NCBI RefSeq assembly: GCF_005049285.1
Contig: NZ_SOSC01000008.1
Span: forward strand, 62,001 to 126,000
Reading direction: 5' to 3'
Source of the DNA: Halorientalis salina
GTDB taxonomy: Archaea > Halobacteriota > Halobacteria > Halobacteriales > Haloarculaceae
DNA: 64,000 nt
Shown in pieces: positions 51,784 through 60,905 of the stretch. Position 1 is the first letter of the stretch. Each line of letters begins with the position of its first letter. The notes beneath the pieces are model-generated. The model did not search any database. It saw only the letters and a program-made list of their open reading frames with translations, and was not told the DNA's origin. The position numbers and the translations under genes are program-made.

Positions 51784-53442
51784 TCAGTCCTCGCCGGGCG
51801 AGGCGTCCTCGGGTACCTGTCCCTCGACGAGGGACTGGTCGGCGTACTCGTCGCGGAGGACCTTCTTGTCGAACTTGCCGGTCGCGGTCTTCGGCACCTC
51901 GTCGATCGTGATGAACTCGTCGGGCATCCACCACTTGGGGTACTCCTCGCCGATCAGATCACGGAGGTCGGCCTCTAGCTGGTCGGCGTCGATGCCCTCG
52001 CCGGGGACGACGAACGCGACTGGTCGTTCCTGCCAGCGCTCGTGGGGGACGCCGATGACCGTCGCCTCGGCCACGTCGTCGTGTGCCATCAGTTCGTTCT
52101 CCAGTTCGACCGAGGAGATCCACTCGCCGCCGCTCTTGATCACGTCTTTCGCGCGGTCGACGATCTTCAGATAGCCGTCCTGGTCGACGCTGACGATGTC
52201 GCCTGTCTTGAGCCAGCCGTCTTCGTAGTCTTCACGGTTGGCCTCGGGTCGCTTGAAGTACTCCTGGGTGACCCACGGCCCGCGGACGTACAGTTCGCCG
52301 AAGTCCTCGCCGTCCCAGTCGATCTCGTTGCCGTCGTCGTCGATGACCTTGAACTCCAGGCCGGGCGCGATGAGTCCCTGCTTGCCGCGTTTCTCGACCT
52401 GCGTGTCGTAGTCGAGGTCCTCCAGTCCGCCCTTGAGGTGGGAGACGCTGCCGATGGGGGACATCTCGCTCATGCCCCAGGCGTGGAGCAGTTCGACGTC
52501 GTGGTCGTCGAAGAAGCGAATCATCGCTTCGGGGGCCGCACTCCCGCCGACGATGAGCGTGTCGAGCGCCGAGAGGTCGACCTCGTTGTCCTCCATGTAC
52601 TCCATCAGGCCGAGCCACACCGTCGGGACGCCGGCGGTGATGGTGACGCCCTCCTCCTCGATGAGGTGGGCGAGGTCCTCGGGCTCCGGCGACGGGCCGG
52701 GGTAGACGTGTTTCGCGCCGCCGGCGGTCGCCGAGAACGGCATCCCCCAGGCGTTGACGTGGAACATCGGCACGACGGGCATGACTACGTCGGTGTCGTC
52801 CATCGGGATGCCCTGTGGCGACTGGCTCGCCATCGTGTGACTCCAGAGCATCTGGTGGGTGTACTCGACGCCTTTCGGTTTGCCGGTCGTTCCCGAGGTG
52901 TAACACATCCCGGCCGGTCGGTCCTCAGAGAGAGTGGGCCAGTCGTAGTCAGTGTCGTTGCCCTCGATGAACGACTCGTAGTCAGTCACCGGTTCCAGGT
53001 CAGTTTCGGGGACCGAATCGCCGATGACGACGAACTGCTCGACGCCGTCGAACTCCGAGGCCCCGTCAGCAGCGCCCTCTAGTTTCTCGAGCAGTGACGG
53101 ATCGACGAAGATGAGATGATCGTCGGCGTCGTCGACGATGAACTGGATGTGTTCGTCGGGGAGCAGCGGGTTGATGAGATGGAGTTGCCGCCCCGTCGTC
53201 GGGATGCCGAAGTACGTCTCGAAGTGGCGGTTGTGGTTCCAGCAGAACGTGGCGACGCGGGCGTCGTCGGGAACGCCCGCCTCGTCCATCGCGTTCGCGA
53301 GCTGGGCTGTTCGGTCGCTGTATTCGCTGTACGTGTAGCGTTCGATGCCCTGATGGGTGCGAGAGACGATCTCCGTGTCCGGATAGAGTTTCTCCGCACG
53401 CCACAGGAACGGCCGCAGGGTCTGGTCTGTGCCTCCTGGCAT
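51784..53442 (-). CDS. Long-chain acyl-CoA ligase
   Basis: A 552-residue ANL ligase: CYTSGTTGKPKGVEYTHQ (P-loop), PMFHVNAWGMPFSATAGGAKHV, HAWGMSEMSP, KTGDIVSVDQDG and RAKDVIKSGGEWIS, with Lys in TATGKFDKKVLR. It activates a fatty acid to its CoA ester, ATP to AMP. Next to an acyl-CoA dehydrogenase in the same orientation, it fits beta-oxidation. A T8 tract after the stop separates the two transcripts. Confidence 0.92.
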   Translation of the reverse strand: MPGGTDQTLRPFLWRAEKLYPDTEIVSRTHQGIERYTYSEYSDRTAQLANAMDEAGVPDDARVATFCWNHNRHFETYFGIPTTGRQLHLINPLLPDEHIQFIVDDADDHLIFVDPSLLEKLEGAADGASEFDGVEQFVVIGDSVPETDLEPVTDYESFIEGNDTDYDWPTLSEDRPAGMCYTSGTTGKPKGVEYTHQMLWSHTMASQSPQGIPMDDTDVVMPVVPMFHVNAWGMPFSATAGGAKHVYPGPSPEPEDLAHLIEEEGVTITAGVPTVWLGLMEYMEDNEVDLSALDTLIVGGSAAPEAMIRFFDDHDVELLHAWGMSEMSPIGSVSHLKGGLEDLDYDTQVEKRGKQGLIAPGLEFKVIDDDGNEIDWDGEDFGELYVRGPWVTQEYFKRPEANREDYEDGWLKTGDIVSVDQDGYLKIVDRAKDVIKSGGEWISSVELENELMAHDDVAEATVIGVPHERWQERPVAFVVPGEGIDADQLEADLRDLIGEEYPKWWMPDEFITIDEVPKTATGKFDKKVLRDEYADQSLVEGQVPEDASPGED

Positions 53443-53538
53443 GCAAAGAACCTAAAGCGCATGTGTAATGATTGTTCCCCCAAACTGGGTTGGTATCCGG
53501 TCGCTGCGAGCCGGTCACAGTCCGGGGACCGCCTCGCC

Positions 53539-54144
53539 TCAGACTTCCAGTTCCTGCATCAGACTGACGAGTTCGTCGAGTTTCGGGAACGTATAGACCT
53601 TCACGTCGATGTCCTCGTCCTGGGCATGGACCCGGGAGTCGAACATCAGCGCCATGTCGTTTTCCCGGTCGCCGATGATCTCCTTGACCGTGCCGCTGCC
53701 GGGGCCGAACGTGAAGTTCGGCGTTCCCATGTCGATCGTCGTCTCCAGAACGTTCGCCCACCCGTCGATGAACGCACTGGTCATGATATTCCCGATCTCC
53801 TGAATGGCGCTTTTCTCCATCTCGGTGAATCCATCGGCGTTGGGGTTCGTATCGCCCATGTCACCGATCATCCCGGCCGCGAGGTTCTTCGCGCTCCGGG
53901 AGCTAAAGAGAAAGAGGACGTGGCCGTGGGGCGGCTCTTTCATCTCGATGTAGATGCCGATCTGGCGTTCGTCCCCGACGTGTTTCAGGATGTCCGGCAC
54001 GTCGATGAAGTTGATCTTCGTGATCTCCATCTCCGTGTCCATCCCGGTCATCTGGCTCATATGGCTCGCGACCGTGTTCCCGCCCTCCTTTGCCATCTTG
54101 TTGAAAATACTCAACTTCCGAATATCTATCATCAACTCGCTCAT
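53539..54144 (-). CDS. cheC: CheC-like phosphatase
   Basis: A 201-residue CheC family protein. Two E-x2-N motifs are visible, AKEGGNTVASHM and IQEIGNIMTSAF, as in active CheY-P phosphatases. It should adjust the chemotactic response by dephosphorylating CheY. No other che genes are adjacent, so it is an orphan copy. A TATATAAT box (54182-54190, minus strand) lies about 38-46 nt upstream. Confidence 0.88.
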   Translation of the reverse strand: MSELMIDIRKLSIFNKMAKEGGNTVASHMSQMTGMDTEMEITKINFIDVPDILKHVGDERQIGIYIEMKEPPHGHVLFLFSSRSAKNLAAGMIGDMGDTNPNADGFTEMEKSAIQEIGNIMTSAFIDGWANVLETTIDMGTPNFTFGPGSGTVKEIIGDRENDMALMFDSRVHAQDEDIDVKVYTFPKLDELVSLMQELEV

Positions 54145-54238
54145 AGTAGGGTCCTGATTGGCTGGGAGTTCCGCTCGGCCCTATATAATTGGTCCCCAGC
54201 GAGTATCAAATGCTATAACGTCTGGCGGGTCGGCGACC

Positions 54239-54913
54239 TCACGCCGTCCGGTGACTGACGGCGATTCCCTCGCCGAGCGGAACGATGCCAGTCTCGAACT
54301 CGGGGTCCGAATCCACGCGTTCGAGGTACTCGTAGACGCCGCGCGTGTTCTCGTCGACGTCGCCCTCTGGGTCCCCGCCCTCGACCAGCGCACGGAGCGC
54401 GTCAAAGTCGACGATGCCCGCGGTCATCGCGTTGTCGGCGATGACGACCCCGCCCGGCGCGACCTTCTCGCGGACCGCCTCGAAGGCCTCCCGATACCGG
54501 TGTTTCTCGTTGTCGATCAACACCACGTCGAAGGGGCCGGCGTACGCGTCGACGGTGTCGACGGCGTCGCCAAGTTCGTAGCTCGCCAGATCGTCGACCC
54601 CGCCACGAGCCATGTACTCGCGGGCCTGATCGAGTTCGTCCTCGTCCACCTCTGTGAGGACGACCTCGCCGTCGTCGGGCAGTGCCCGAGCGAACCAGTA
54701 CGCCGAGTAGCCGAAGCCGGAGCCGAACTCGAAGACGCGCTGTGCGTCGACCATCCGGGCGAGGAACTGGAGCCAGCCGCCGACTTCCGGCCCGACCGTC
54801 GGGAACCCCTCGGCGTCGGCCTGTTGGTCCATCTCGTCGATAATCTCGTCGGGTTGGGGCCCGACGGCGCGTGCGAACGCGGCGCTCGATTCCGGGACGA
54901 TTTCCTCGGTCAT
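54239..54913 (-). CDS. SAM-dependent O-methyltransferase
   Basis: A 224-residue methyltransferase of the catechol/caffeoyl O-methyltransferase type. VFEFGSGFGYSAYWFARAL is the SAM-binding loop, then VVLTEVDEDEL and GPFDVVLIDNEKHRYREAF for the acidic loop and metal/substrate region. ATG 54913 (MTEEIVPESS) gives normal family length. The methyl acceptor is unknown. It precedes CheC by about 95 bp in the same direction. Confidence 0.9.
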   Translation of the reverse strand: MTEEIVPESSAAFARAVGPQPDEIIDEMDQQADAEGFPTVGPEVGGWLQFLARMVDAQRVFEFGSGFGYSAYWFARALPDDGEVVLTEVDEDELDQAREYMARGGVDDLASYELGDAVDTVDAYAGPFDVVLIDNEKHRYREAFEAVREKVAPGGVVIADNAMTAGIVDFDALRALVEGGDPEGDVDENTRGVYEYLERVDSDPEFETGIVPLGEGIAVSHRTA

Positions 54914-54957
54914 ACCCGGCGTACTGTCGGCGTCGGCAAAACGCTGGCCCCGCGGAG

Positions 54958-55770
54958 TTATTCGTCCCGCGCCGCGACGACGCGCGCGACACGCTCGCCG
55001 TCGACGGGGTTCGTCGTCTCGCCACCCTCCTTCAGCGCCGTTCCGACGATCGCGCCGTCCGCCACGGCGAGCAGATCGCGAACGTTTCCAGCCGTGACGC
55101 CGCTGCCGACGAACACCGGGACCGACGCGTCCACGTCGTCGCGCCGGTCGGTCACGCGTCGGAGGTCGTTCGTGTCCGTGGCCGCCCCCGTCGCCGGGCC
55201 GGAGACGACCAGCCCGTCGGCCTTCCCGCGTTCGATGGCGTCCGCTACGGCCGTCGACAGGTCCCGCTCGCCAAGCGACGCGGAGTGTTTGACCGCTACG
55301 TCCGCGAGGACTGCGACATCGGCGTCGATCCGGTCGCGAAGCCGAAGCGTCTCGTGGGCCTGCCCCTCGATGACGCCCTGGTCCGTCACCCGTGCGCCGG
55401 TGTGGACGTTCACGCGGACGAACGCGGCGTCGACCGCGGCGGCGATGGACAGGGCAGCAGTCGCGTCGTTCCGGAGGACGTTGATTCCGAGTGGGAGGTC
55501 GACCGCCGTCGCGATTCGGTCGGCGATCCGGGTCAGCTCCGCGACGACGTGTTTGGGCACCGCCTCGGGATAGAACGGCGCGTCCCCGTAGTTCTCGACG
55601 ATCAGTCCGTCGACGCCGCCGTCGGCGAGCGCTTGGGCGTCCGCCAGCGCGCGGTCGAGAATCGCCTCGCGACCGCCCTGCTCGTCGTAGCCGGGCGCGC
55701 CGGGCAGGGCCGGCAGGTGGACCATCCCGAAGATGGGACGGTCGGTCTCGAAGAGCGAATCGGGATTCAT
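54958..55770 (-). CDS. BtpA/SgcQ family protein
   Basis: A 270-residue TIM-barrel-like protein: IFGMVHLPALPGAPGYD at the N-terminus, GGVDGLIVENYGDAPFYPE, FVRVNVHTGARVTDQG and VFVGSGVTAGNVRDLLAVADGAIVGTALKEGG. These match the BtpA family, named for photosystem I biogenesis in cyanobacteria, but in archaea the role is unknown. A GTTTTTACC box lies 25-32 nt upstream. Confidence 0.9.
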   Translation of the reverse strand: MNPDSLFETDRPIFGMVHLPALPGAPGYDEQGGREAILDRALADAQALADGGVDGLIVENYGDAPFYPEAVPKHVVAELTRIADRIATAVDLPLGINVLRNDATAALSIAAAVDAAFVRVNVHTGARVTDQGVIEGQAHETLRLRDRIDADVAVLADVAVKHSASLGERDLSTAVADAIERGKADGLVVSGPATGAATDTNDLRRVTDRRDDVDASVPVFVGSGVTAGNVRDLLAVADGAIVGTALKEGGETTNPVDGERVARVVAARDE

Positions 55771-55817
55771 GCGAGCGTGTAGCCGCTACCCGGTAAAAAC
55801 AACAGCGGCAATCGGTC

Positions 55818-55895
55818 ATACGGATTGCTGTAGATCGTTTCCGCATCGACCGCCCGAAGTCGGTCGTCGCGGGACACAGCTACAGCAATCCGTAT
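55818..55895. repeat. 16-bp perfect inverted repeat flanking a 46-bp core
   Basis: ATACGGATTGCTGTAG (55818-55833) and CTACAGCAATCCGTAT (55880-55895) are exact complements. The right arm ends at the redoxin stop codon and the left arm lies about 50 bp before the btpA start. An inner CGACCG/CGGTCG pair adds a second stem. It may be a terminator, a small transposable remnant or an operator. Confidence 0.65.
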
Positions 55896-56461
55896 CAGTC
55901 TTCGTTCCACTTGATCGAACAGCCGCGACTGGGCCTGAACTCGTCGTCGATTTCCTCGCCGGCGAGCAGTCGGTCGATGACGTCACGCATCTCGTATTCG
56001 GTCGGTTCGTCGTCGGGGTTCAGGGCGTCGTCGATGCGGCCGTGGTAGACGAGGTCAAAGTCACCACCGTTAACCTCAAAGAGGAACGGGTCGGGCGTAC
56101 AGACCGCGCCGTACGCCCGAGCCACGTCCTGAGACTCGTCGCGAAGGTAGGCGTCGTACTCGATGGTCCCGTCCTCGGTGAGTTCCCGCATCCGCTCGAA
56201 GGAGTCGTCGGGGTACTCCTCGGCGTCGTTCGAGTTGATCCCGACGACGGCCACGCCGTCGTACTCCTGTGCGATGTGGTTCAGTTCCTCGAACTTCGCT
56301 TTCGCGTAGGGACAGTGATTGCAGGTGAACACGACGAGCAGGGCGTCGTGTCCCTCGAAATCGTCGAGCGTGTAGGTGTCCCCGTCGGTGCCGGGGAGCT
56401 CGAAATCAGGTGCCGGTTCGCCGCGCTGAATGGCGTCGTCTTCGGAGTCGAGTGCGACCAT
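55895..56461 (-). CDS. Thioredoxin-fold peroxiredoxin-like protein
   Basis: A 188-residue thioredoxin-fold protein with a CxxC in VVFTCNHCPYAKAKFEEL, after the AhpC/TSA-like start PAPDFELPGTDGDTYTLDDFEGHDALLV. A later AVCTPDPFLFEV gives another Cys. ATG 56461 is used, and a CCTTTTGG-type element is 27-37 nt upstream. Likely a cytoplasmic thiol oxidoreductase. Confidence 0.88.
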   Translation of the reverse strand: MVALDSEDDAIQRGEPAPDFELPGTDGDTYTLDDFEGHDALLVVFTCNHCPYAKAKFEELNHIAQEYDGVAVVGINSNDAEEYPDDSFERMRELTEDGTIEYDAYLRDESQDVARAYGAVCTPDPFLFEVNGGDFDLVYHGRIDDALNPDDEPTEYEMRDVIDRLLAGEEIDDEFRPSRGCSIKWNED

Positions 56462-56529
56462 ACGACCCGACCCTTGGAAGGCGACGACCAAAAGGATTCG
56501 ACTGCCGTGGTCAGACCAACGACGGACAG

Positions 56530-56790
56530 TCACTCCGCGGTCGGTTCGTCCCTGTCGGCCAGGACGTACTCACGGACGGTCACCCATCCGGGAACGAGGA
56601 ACGACCCGACGACGGCCGCGCCGACGCCGAGCAGCGTTCGCGTCTCGTTACTAGAGGGTGGCGAACCGAGCGCCTGCAGCGCGAACAGACCGCCGTGCCA
56701 GACGGCCAGCGCGGCGCTGACCGTCGCGACGGCTGTCGCGAGTACGCGGACTGGCAGCGTCACCAGTCCCCGTGCATGGGTGGGGGACAT
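56530..56790 (-). CDS. Small two-helix membrane protein
   Basis: An 86-residue protein with two hydrophobic helices (about 9-42 and 53-70) and an acidic tail. I do not recognise the family. It lies between the redoxin and an EamA-type gene, all on the minus strand. Coding support is the balanced hydrophobic pattern and the typical acidic tail. Confidence 0.6.
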   Translation of the reverse strand: MSPTHARGLVTLPVRVLATAVATVSAALAVWHGGLFALQALGSPPSSNETRTLLGVGAAVVGSFLVPGWVTVREYVLADRDEPTAE

Positions 56791-56848
56791 GCGAATCGAA
56801 TTCGACGCTCTGCGGCCAAGTGTCTTCAGCCGTCCTTCTGTGGCCCCT

Positions 56849-57265
56849 TTATTGCACGCCCGTGAGGTAGACGGCCACCATCGCGAAGCCGATACCCGCC
56901 ACCTTTCGGGTGGTGAGCGGTTCGTCCAGCGCCACGATACCGACGATCGAACTCGTGACGATGAACAGGCCGAAGATGGGGACGACGGCGCTGACCGGCC
57001 CGGCCGCGAGCGCCCGGTAGTACGCGAGGATACCGACTGTGAGACAGACGCCCGCAGCGTAGGCGTAGATCGCGTGTGAGCCAGTGAGGTGCGTGACGAC
57101 GGGGGTGTCCGAGACGACGACGACCGCGACGGCGGCCACCACGAGGATGCCGTTGGCCATCAGCAGTGCCACGTCGCTGGGGATCTCCGCCGTCGCCAGT
57201 TTCACCAGCGGTGCGACCAGCGTGTACCCGGCCAGTGCCAGCAGTGCCCACGAGAGATAGCGCAT
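56849..57265 (-). CDS. EamA-domain small membrane protein
   Basis: A 138-residue protein with one EamA (DMT superfamily) repeat: about five helices (LSWALLALAGYTLVAPL, LLMANGILVVAAVAVVVV, IYAYAAGVCLTVGILAYYRAL, PVSAVVPIFGLFIVTSSIVGIVAL, KVAGIGFAMVAVYLTGV). ALAAGPVSAVVPI is the usual EamA loop. It must dimerise to make a full transporter. Substrate unknown. Confidence 0.85.
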   Translation of the reverse strand: MRYLSWALLALAGYTLVAPLVKLATAEIPSDVALLMANGILVVAAVAVVVVSDTPVVTHLTGSHAIYAYAAGVCLTVGILAYYRALAAGPVSAVVPIFGLFIVTSSIVGIVALDEPLTTRKVAGIGFAMVAVYLTGVQ

Positions 57266-57364
57266 GCCGGCACTCGGAAAGCCGGTCCCAAAGTCGTTAC
57301 GTGCTGTCGCGAGAGGTCCCCCGTGACCGACAGGTCGAAACCCGTCCGACCCCTCGGTCGACAC

Positions 57365-58081
57365 ATGGCTGGCCCCTCACTGCTGACGATGCGCTGGGCC
57401 GACGTCCTGTTCGCACACTGGGCCGTCGACCCGGAGACCGTCGACACGACGCTGCCTTCGGACCTATCCGTCGATACCTACGACGGCAACGCCTATCTGA
57501 GCGTCGTCGGATTCGACATGCAGGACATCCGGCCGCGGGGGTCGCCCGTCGCCCGCTCCTTCCCGGAGTTGAATCTCCGGACGTACGTCGACAGCGATGC
57601 CGGCCCCGGGATCTACTTCTTCAACCTGGACGCCGACGACGCCCTGAGCGTGGCGCTGGCCCGGCGACTGTTCCGCCTGTCGTACTACCGCGCCGAAATG
57701 AGCATCGAGGAGACGGGCGACGGCATCCGATACCGGAGCCACCGAACCGACGAGACCGCCCCGTCGGCGGACTTCGACGCGACCTGTCGGCCGGATGGCG
57801 AGCCTGAGACCCCCGAACAGGGGTCGCTGCCGTGGTTCCTGACCGAGCGCTACCGGTTCTACGCCAACGTCGGCGGTGGCGACCGGCTGTTCGTCGGCGA
57901 GGTCGAGCATCCGCCCTGGCCGCTTCAGTCGGCGACGCTCACCGTCGAGGAGAACGACCTGTTCGTGGCCAACGGGTTTGGGACGCCAGCGGGGGAGCCG
58001 CTGGTTCAGTACAGTGCGGGCGTGGACGTGACCGCCGGGATGGCACGGCCGCTCTCCATACCGATCGGGCTCCCGTTCTGA
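57365..58081 (+). CDS. DUF2071 (YqjF-like) protein
   Basis: A 238-residue protein with MRWADVLFAHWAVDPETVDTTLP at the start, SFPELNLRTYV and GIYFFNLDADDALSVALARRLFRLSYY, typical of DUF2071/YqjF. The function of the family is not known. It is divergent from the EamA gene and precedes the acyl-CoA synthetase by 60 bp in the same direction. Confidence 0.9.
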   Translation: MAGPSLLTMRWADVLFAHWAVDPETVDTTLPSDLSVDTYDGNAYLSVVGFDMQDIRPRGSPVARSFPELNLRTYVDSDAGPGIYFFNLDADDALSVALARRLFRLSYYRAEMSIEETGDGIRYRSHRTDETAPSADFDATCRPDGEPETPEQGSLPWFLTERYRFYANVGGGDRLFVGEVEHPPWPLQSATLTVEENDLFVANGFGTPAGEPLVQYSAGVDVTAGMARPLSIPIGLPF

Positions 58082-58141
58082 GCGACCGCGGGGCTTGCGG
58101 AAACCGAAAGGGGAAACTCCCGGGGCGGTGACCCAACGAGT

Positions 58142-59824
58142 ATGTCCTGGACGGTGATGCCGTCGTTCGAGAGCTACGAGGCGGCCCGCGACTCGTTCGC
58201 GTGGGACCTGCCCGACGAGTTCAATCCCGCGGTCGACTTCCTGCGGAAACACGGAGGCGGCGAAGCCGCCGGAGTCGACCGCATCGCGCTCGAACAGGCC
58301 TATCCTGACGGGCGGCGAGAGTCCTACAGCTACCGCGACCTCGACCGCCTGTCCGACCGACTCGCGGCCGGACTGGCGGACCTCGGCGTCGAAGCCGGCG
58401 ACCGCGTCGGCGTCGTCGTCCCGCAGAAACCCCAGAACCCGCTTACACACCTGGCGAACTGGAAGCTCGGCGCGGTGTCGATCCCCCTGACCGTCCTGTT
58501 CGGCGAGGACGCGCTCCGATACAGACTCGACGACGCCGGCGCGAAAGCCGTCGTGGCCGACCCGAGCGTCCGCGAGGAAATCGACGCCATCCGCGGGGAC
58601 TGCCCGACCCTGGAACACGTCGTCGAGATCGAAACCGACGCGCCGGCGGGTGACGGTCGGGCCTTCGACGACGTGCTGGCCGGCAACGAGGGCGAGGACG
58701 TCGAGTTCGACGCCTACGACGCGACGCCGGACACCCAGACCGCCATCATGTACACCAGCGGCTCGACCGGCCCGCCGAAGGGCGTCCTGCACAGCCACGC
58801 GCTCTGGCTCGGGCGTGCAGCCGCGGCCTACAACTACTTCGATCAGGGTCTCGGCCCCGACGCGACGGTCTGGACGCCAGCGGATTGGGCCTGGGGCGCG
58901 GCGCTGGGCGGGACGCTCTTTGCGACCTGGCACCACGGCGGCACCATCGTCGGCTACCCCGCCGAGGGGTTCGACGGCGACGAGGCGTTCTCGCTGCTCG
59001 AAGAGTTCGGCGTCACGAAGTCGTTCATGCCACCGACCGCGCTCCGGATGCTCATGAACGTCGAGAGTCCAGCCGACGAGTACGACCTGGATATCGAGAC
59101 GTTCGCCGCGGCGGGCGAGCCGATGACGCCCGAGATCGTCGAGTGGGTCGAGACGGCGTTCGACGACGTGGCCGTCAACGAGTTCTACGGCCAGACCGAA
59201 CTCAACCTCGCCGTCGGGAACTCCTCGTCGTGGTTCGAGACGCAACCGGGCAGCATGGGCAAACCACTCCCCGGCTACGACCTGGCCATCGTCGACCCCA
59301 AGGCCGCGGACGCGGGGGAAATCGAGCGTCGCGATCCCGGCGAGACCGGCGAGATCGCACTGCGGCCCCACGACCGGTCGGTCTTTTTCGACGAGTACTG
59401 GAACATGCCCGCGAAGACAGCGGCAAAGCAGGTCGACGAGTGGTTCCTGACTGGCGACCTCGCCGAGCGCGACGACGAGGGGTACGTCTGGTTCAAATCG
59501 CGCAAGGACGACGTGATCCTGACCGCGGGCTACCGCGTCGGGCCGATGGAAGTCGAGGAGGCCATCCTCGAACACCCAGACGTGGCACAGGCCGGCGTCG
59601 TGGGCGTCCCCGACGAAACCCGGGGCGAGATCATCAAAGCGTTCGTGGAGCCAAGCGAGCGCGTGACACCGAACGACGACCTCCGCGCGGAGATTCGGGA
59701 ACTCGTCCGGGAGAACCTGGCCGAGTACGAGTACCCCCGCGAGATCGAGTTCGTCGACGAACTGCCACAGACGACGACCGGCAAGATCCGGCGGCTGGAG
59801 TTGCGCCAGCGGGACGGCGAGTAA
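58142..59824 (+). CDS. Acyl-CoA synthetase (medium/short chain)
   Basis: A 560-residue ANL synthetase: IMYTSGSTGPPKGVLHSH (P-loop), WTPADWAWGAALGG, NEFYGQTELNLAVGN, LTGDLAERDDEGYVWFKSRKDDVILTAGYRVGP and the catalytic Lys in TTTGKIRRLELR. The PADWAW region and EFYGQTE resemble acetyl- or medium-chain acyl-CoA synthetases. It activates a short or medium acid with CoA. Confidence 0.92.
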   Translation: MSWTVMPSFESYEAARDSFAWDLPDEFNPAVDFLRKHGGGEAAGVDRIALEQAYPDGRRESYSYRDLDRLSDRLAAGLADLGVEAGDRVGVVVPQKPQNPLTHLANWKLGAVSIPLTVLFGEDALRYRLDDAGAKAVVADPSVREEIDAIRGDCPTLEHVVEIETDAPAGDGRAFDDVLAGNEGEDVEFDAYDATPDTQTAIMYTSGSTGPPKGVLHSHALWLGRAAAAYNYFDQGLGPDATVWTPADWAWGAALGGTLFATWHHGGTIVGYPAEGFDGDEAFSLLEEFGVTKSFMPPTALRMLMNVESPADEYDLDIETFAAAGEPMTPEIVEWVETAFDDVAVNEFYGQTELNLAVGNSSSWFETQPGSMGKPLPGYDLAIVDPKAADAGEIERRDPGETGEIALRPHDRSVFFDEYWNMPAKTAAKQVDEWFLTGDLAERDDEGYVWFKSRKDDVILTAGYRVGPMEVEEAILEHPDVAQAGVVGVPDETRGEIIKAFVEPSERVTPNDDLRAEIRELVRENLAEYEYPREIEFVDELPQTTTGKIRRLELRQRDGE

Positions 59825-59889
59825 CCGCCCTCCGCTGAAGCTGTTGGATTCACACAAAATTTTTGCCCGACTCCGAGGTATCGTCGCCC

Positions 59890-60468
59890 ATGGCGCTACT
59901 GGGTGGATTCCTGGATTCGCTGACTTCGGCCGGCGAACGCGCCGAGGCGGCCGACGAACGGCTCGAATCGGTCGCCTCGGTCTCGTCGGCGACGCTGCGG
60001 TCGCCGCCGACCGTCGAGACCGTCGCGGAGGTAAACGAACACGCGGACACCGGCGACCCGATCCTCGTCCCGGTCGTGACCTGTCCGCTCGACACGGAGT
60101 CCCAGCCGCCGATGGACGCGGTGTTCCGGTACGTGGCGGCCGTCTGTGATCGTCTCCGGGCCGTCTACGCCGACGACCACGTCCGACAGTTCGACGTGCG
60201 GTTCGAGTTCGGGCCCGACCGGCTCGTCAGGAGCCGGGAGTGTCGCCGGGTCACAGTTCCGCCCGAACTCGCCGAGAAACTGGCCGATCCCGGGTACGAC
60301 CACAGCGACCTGGGGGCCGATCTGGAGGACGGCGACGACGGGGACTCGGTGACCCCACCGGTGGTCTGGGGCGAGTGCGTCTCGTACACGTCGGGGAACG
60401 CGGCGGCGGCCGGTGCCGCGACCGCCGCGGGGGCCGGCGGCTGTGGCGGCGCGGGCGGCGGCTGCTGA
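59890..60468 (+). CDS. Uncharacterised protein with Gly/Cys-rich C-terminal tail
   Basis: A 192-residue protein. The body has no domain that I recognise, but has scattered Cys (ECRRV, WGECVSY). The last roughly 20 residues are AAAGAATAAGAGGCGGAGGGC, which end with Cys after Gly-rich runs. That tail could bind metal or be modified. A TTTTTGCC element 24-33 nt upstream supports ATG 59890. Confidence 0.75.
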   Translation: MALLGGFLDSLTSAGERAEAADERLESVASVSSATLRSPPTVETVAEVNEHADTGDPILVPVVTCPLDTESQPPMDAVFRYVAAVCDRLRAVYADDHVRQFDVRFEFGPDRLVRSRECRRVTVPPELAEKLADPGYDHSDLGADLEDGDDGDSVTPPVVWGECVSYTSGNAAAAGAATAAGAGGCGGAGGGC

Positions 60469-60489
60469 GACGGTACAGTGAGAAACGGG

Positions 60490-60804
60490 TTACTCTGACC
60501 GGGCGGCTTCGACCGCGTCGCCGAACTCCCGGGCCGTCCGGAGCACCTCGCTGTCCGGATTCACCGAGAACGACACTTCTTCGCCCTCGGCGTCGTGTTT
60601 CTCCAGAACCCCCAACTCGACGAGGTGTTCGATGTCGTCGGAGAGATGCAGCGTCTTCAGGGCGATGTCGGCGTTCGAGGCGAGTTCCGAGCGGCTGACG
60701 ATGTCGTCCTCGTCCAACGTGAGTACAGTACTGATGATGGTCGCTAGCTCGTCGTTATCGGCGACGAACGACCATCCCGTCTCGGCTGTCGAATCACCCT
60801 GCAT
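60490..60804 (-). CDS. Winged-helix regulator
   Basis: A 104-residue protein with a winged HTH (DEDDIVSRSELASNADIALKTLHLSDDIEHLVELGVLEK). ATG 60804 is preferred over 60828 because GATTTAAGAG (minus) is then 29-38 nt upstream. Targets unknown; it is convergent with the Gly/Cys-tailed gene. Confidence 0.75.
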   Translation of the reverse strand: MQGDSTAETGWSFVADNDELATIISTVLTLDEDDIVSRSELASNADIALKTLHLSDDIEHLVELGVLEKHDAEGEEVSFSVNPDSEVLRTAREFGDAVEAARSE

Positions 60805-60905
60805 GGAACTGGTACGTCGATTCGTCACATCGTCTCTTAAATCTAGGAGCGGTTCGGTGCGCCGATGTACGTGAGTATTTACATGAGCGAGTCGTCGGTG
60901 CCGAT

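Noticed and set aside
57464..59857. 797-codon minus-strand ORF
   Set aside because: It lies antisense to DUF2071 and acyl-CoA synthetase genes. Long antisense frames are normal in GC-rich genomes.
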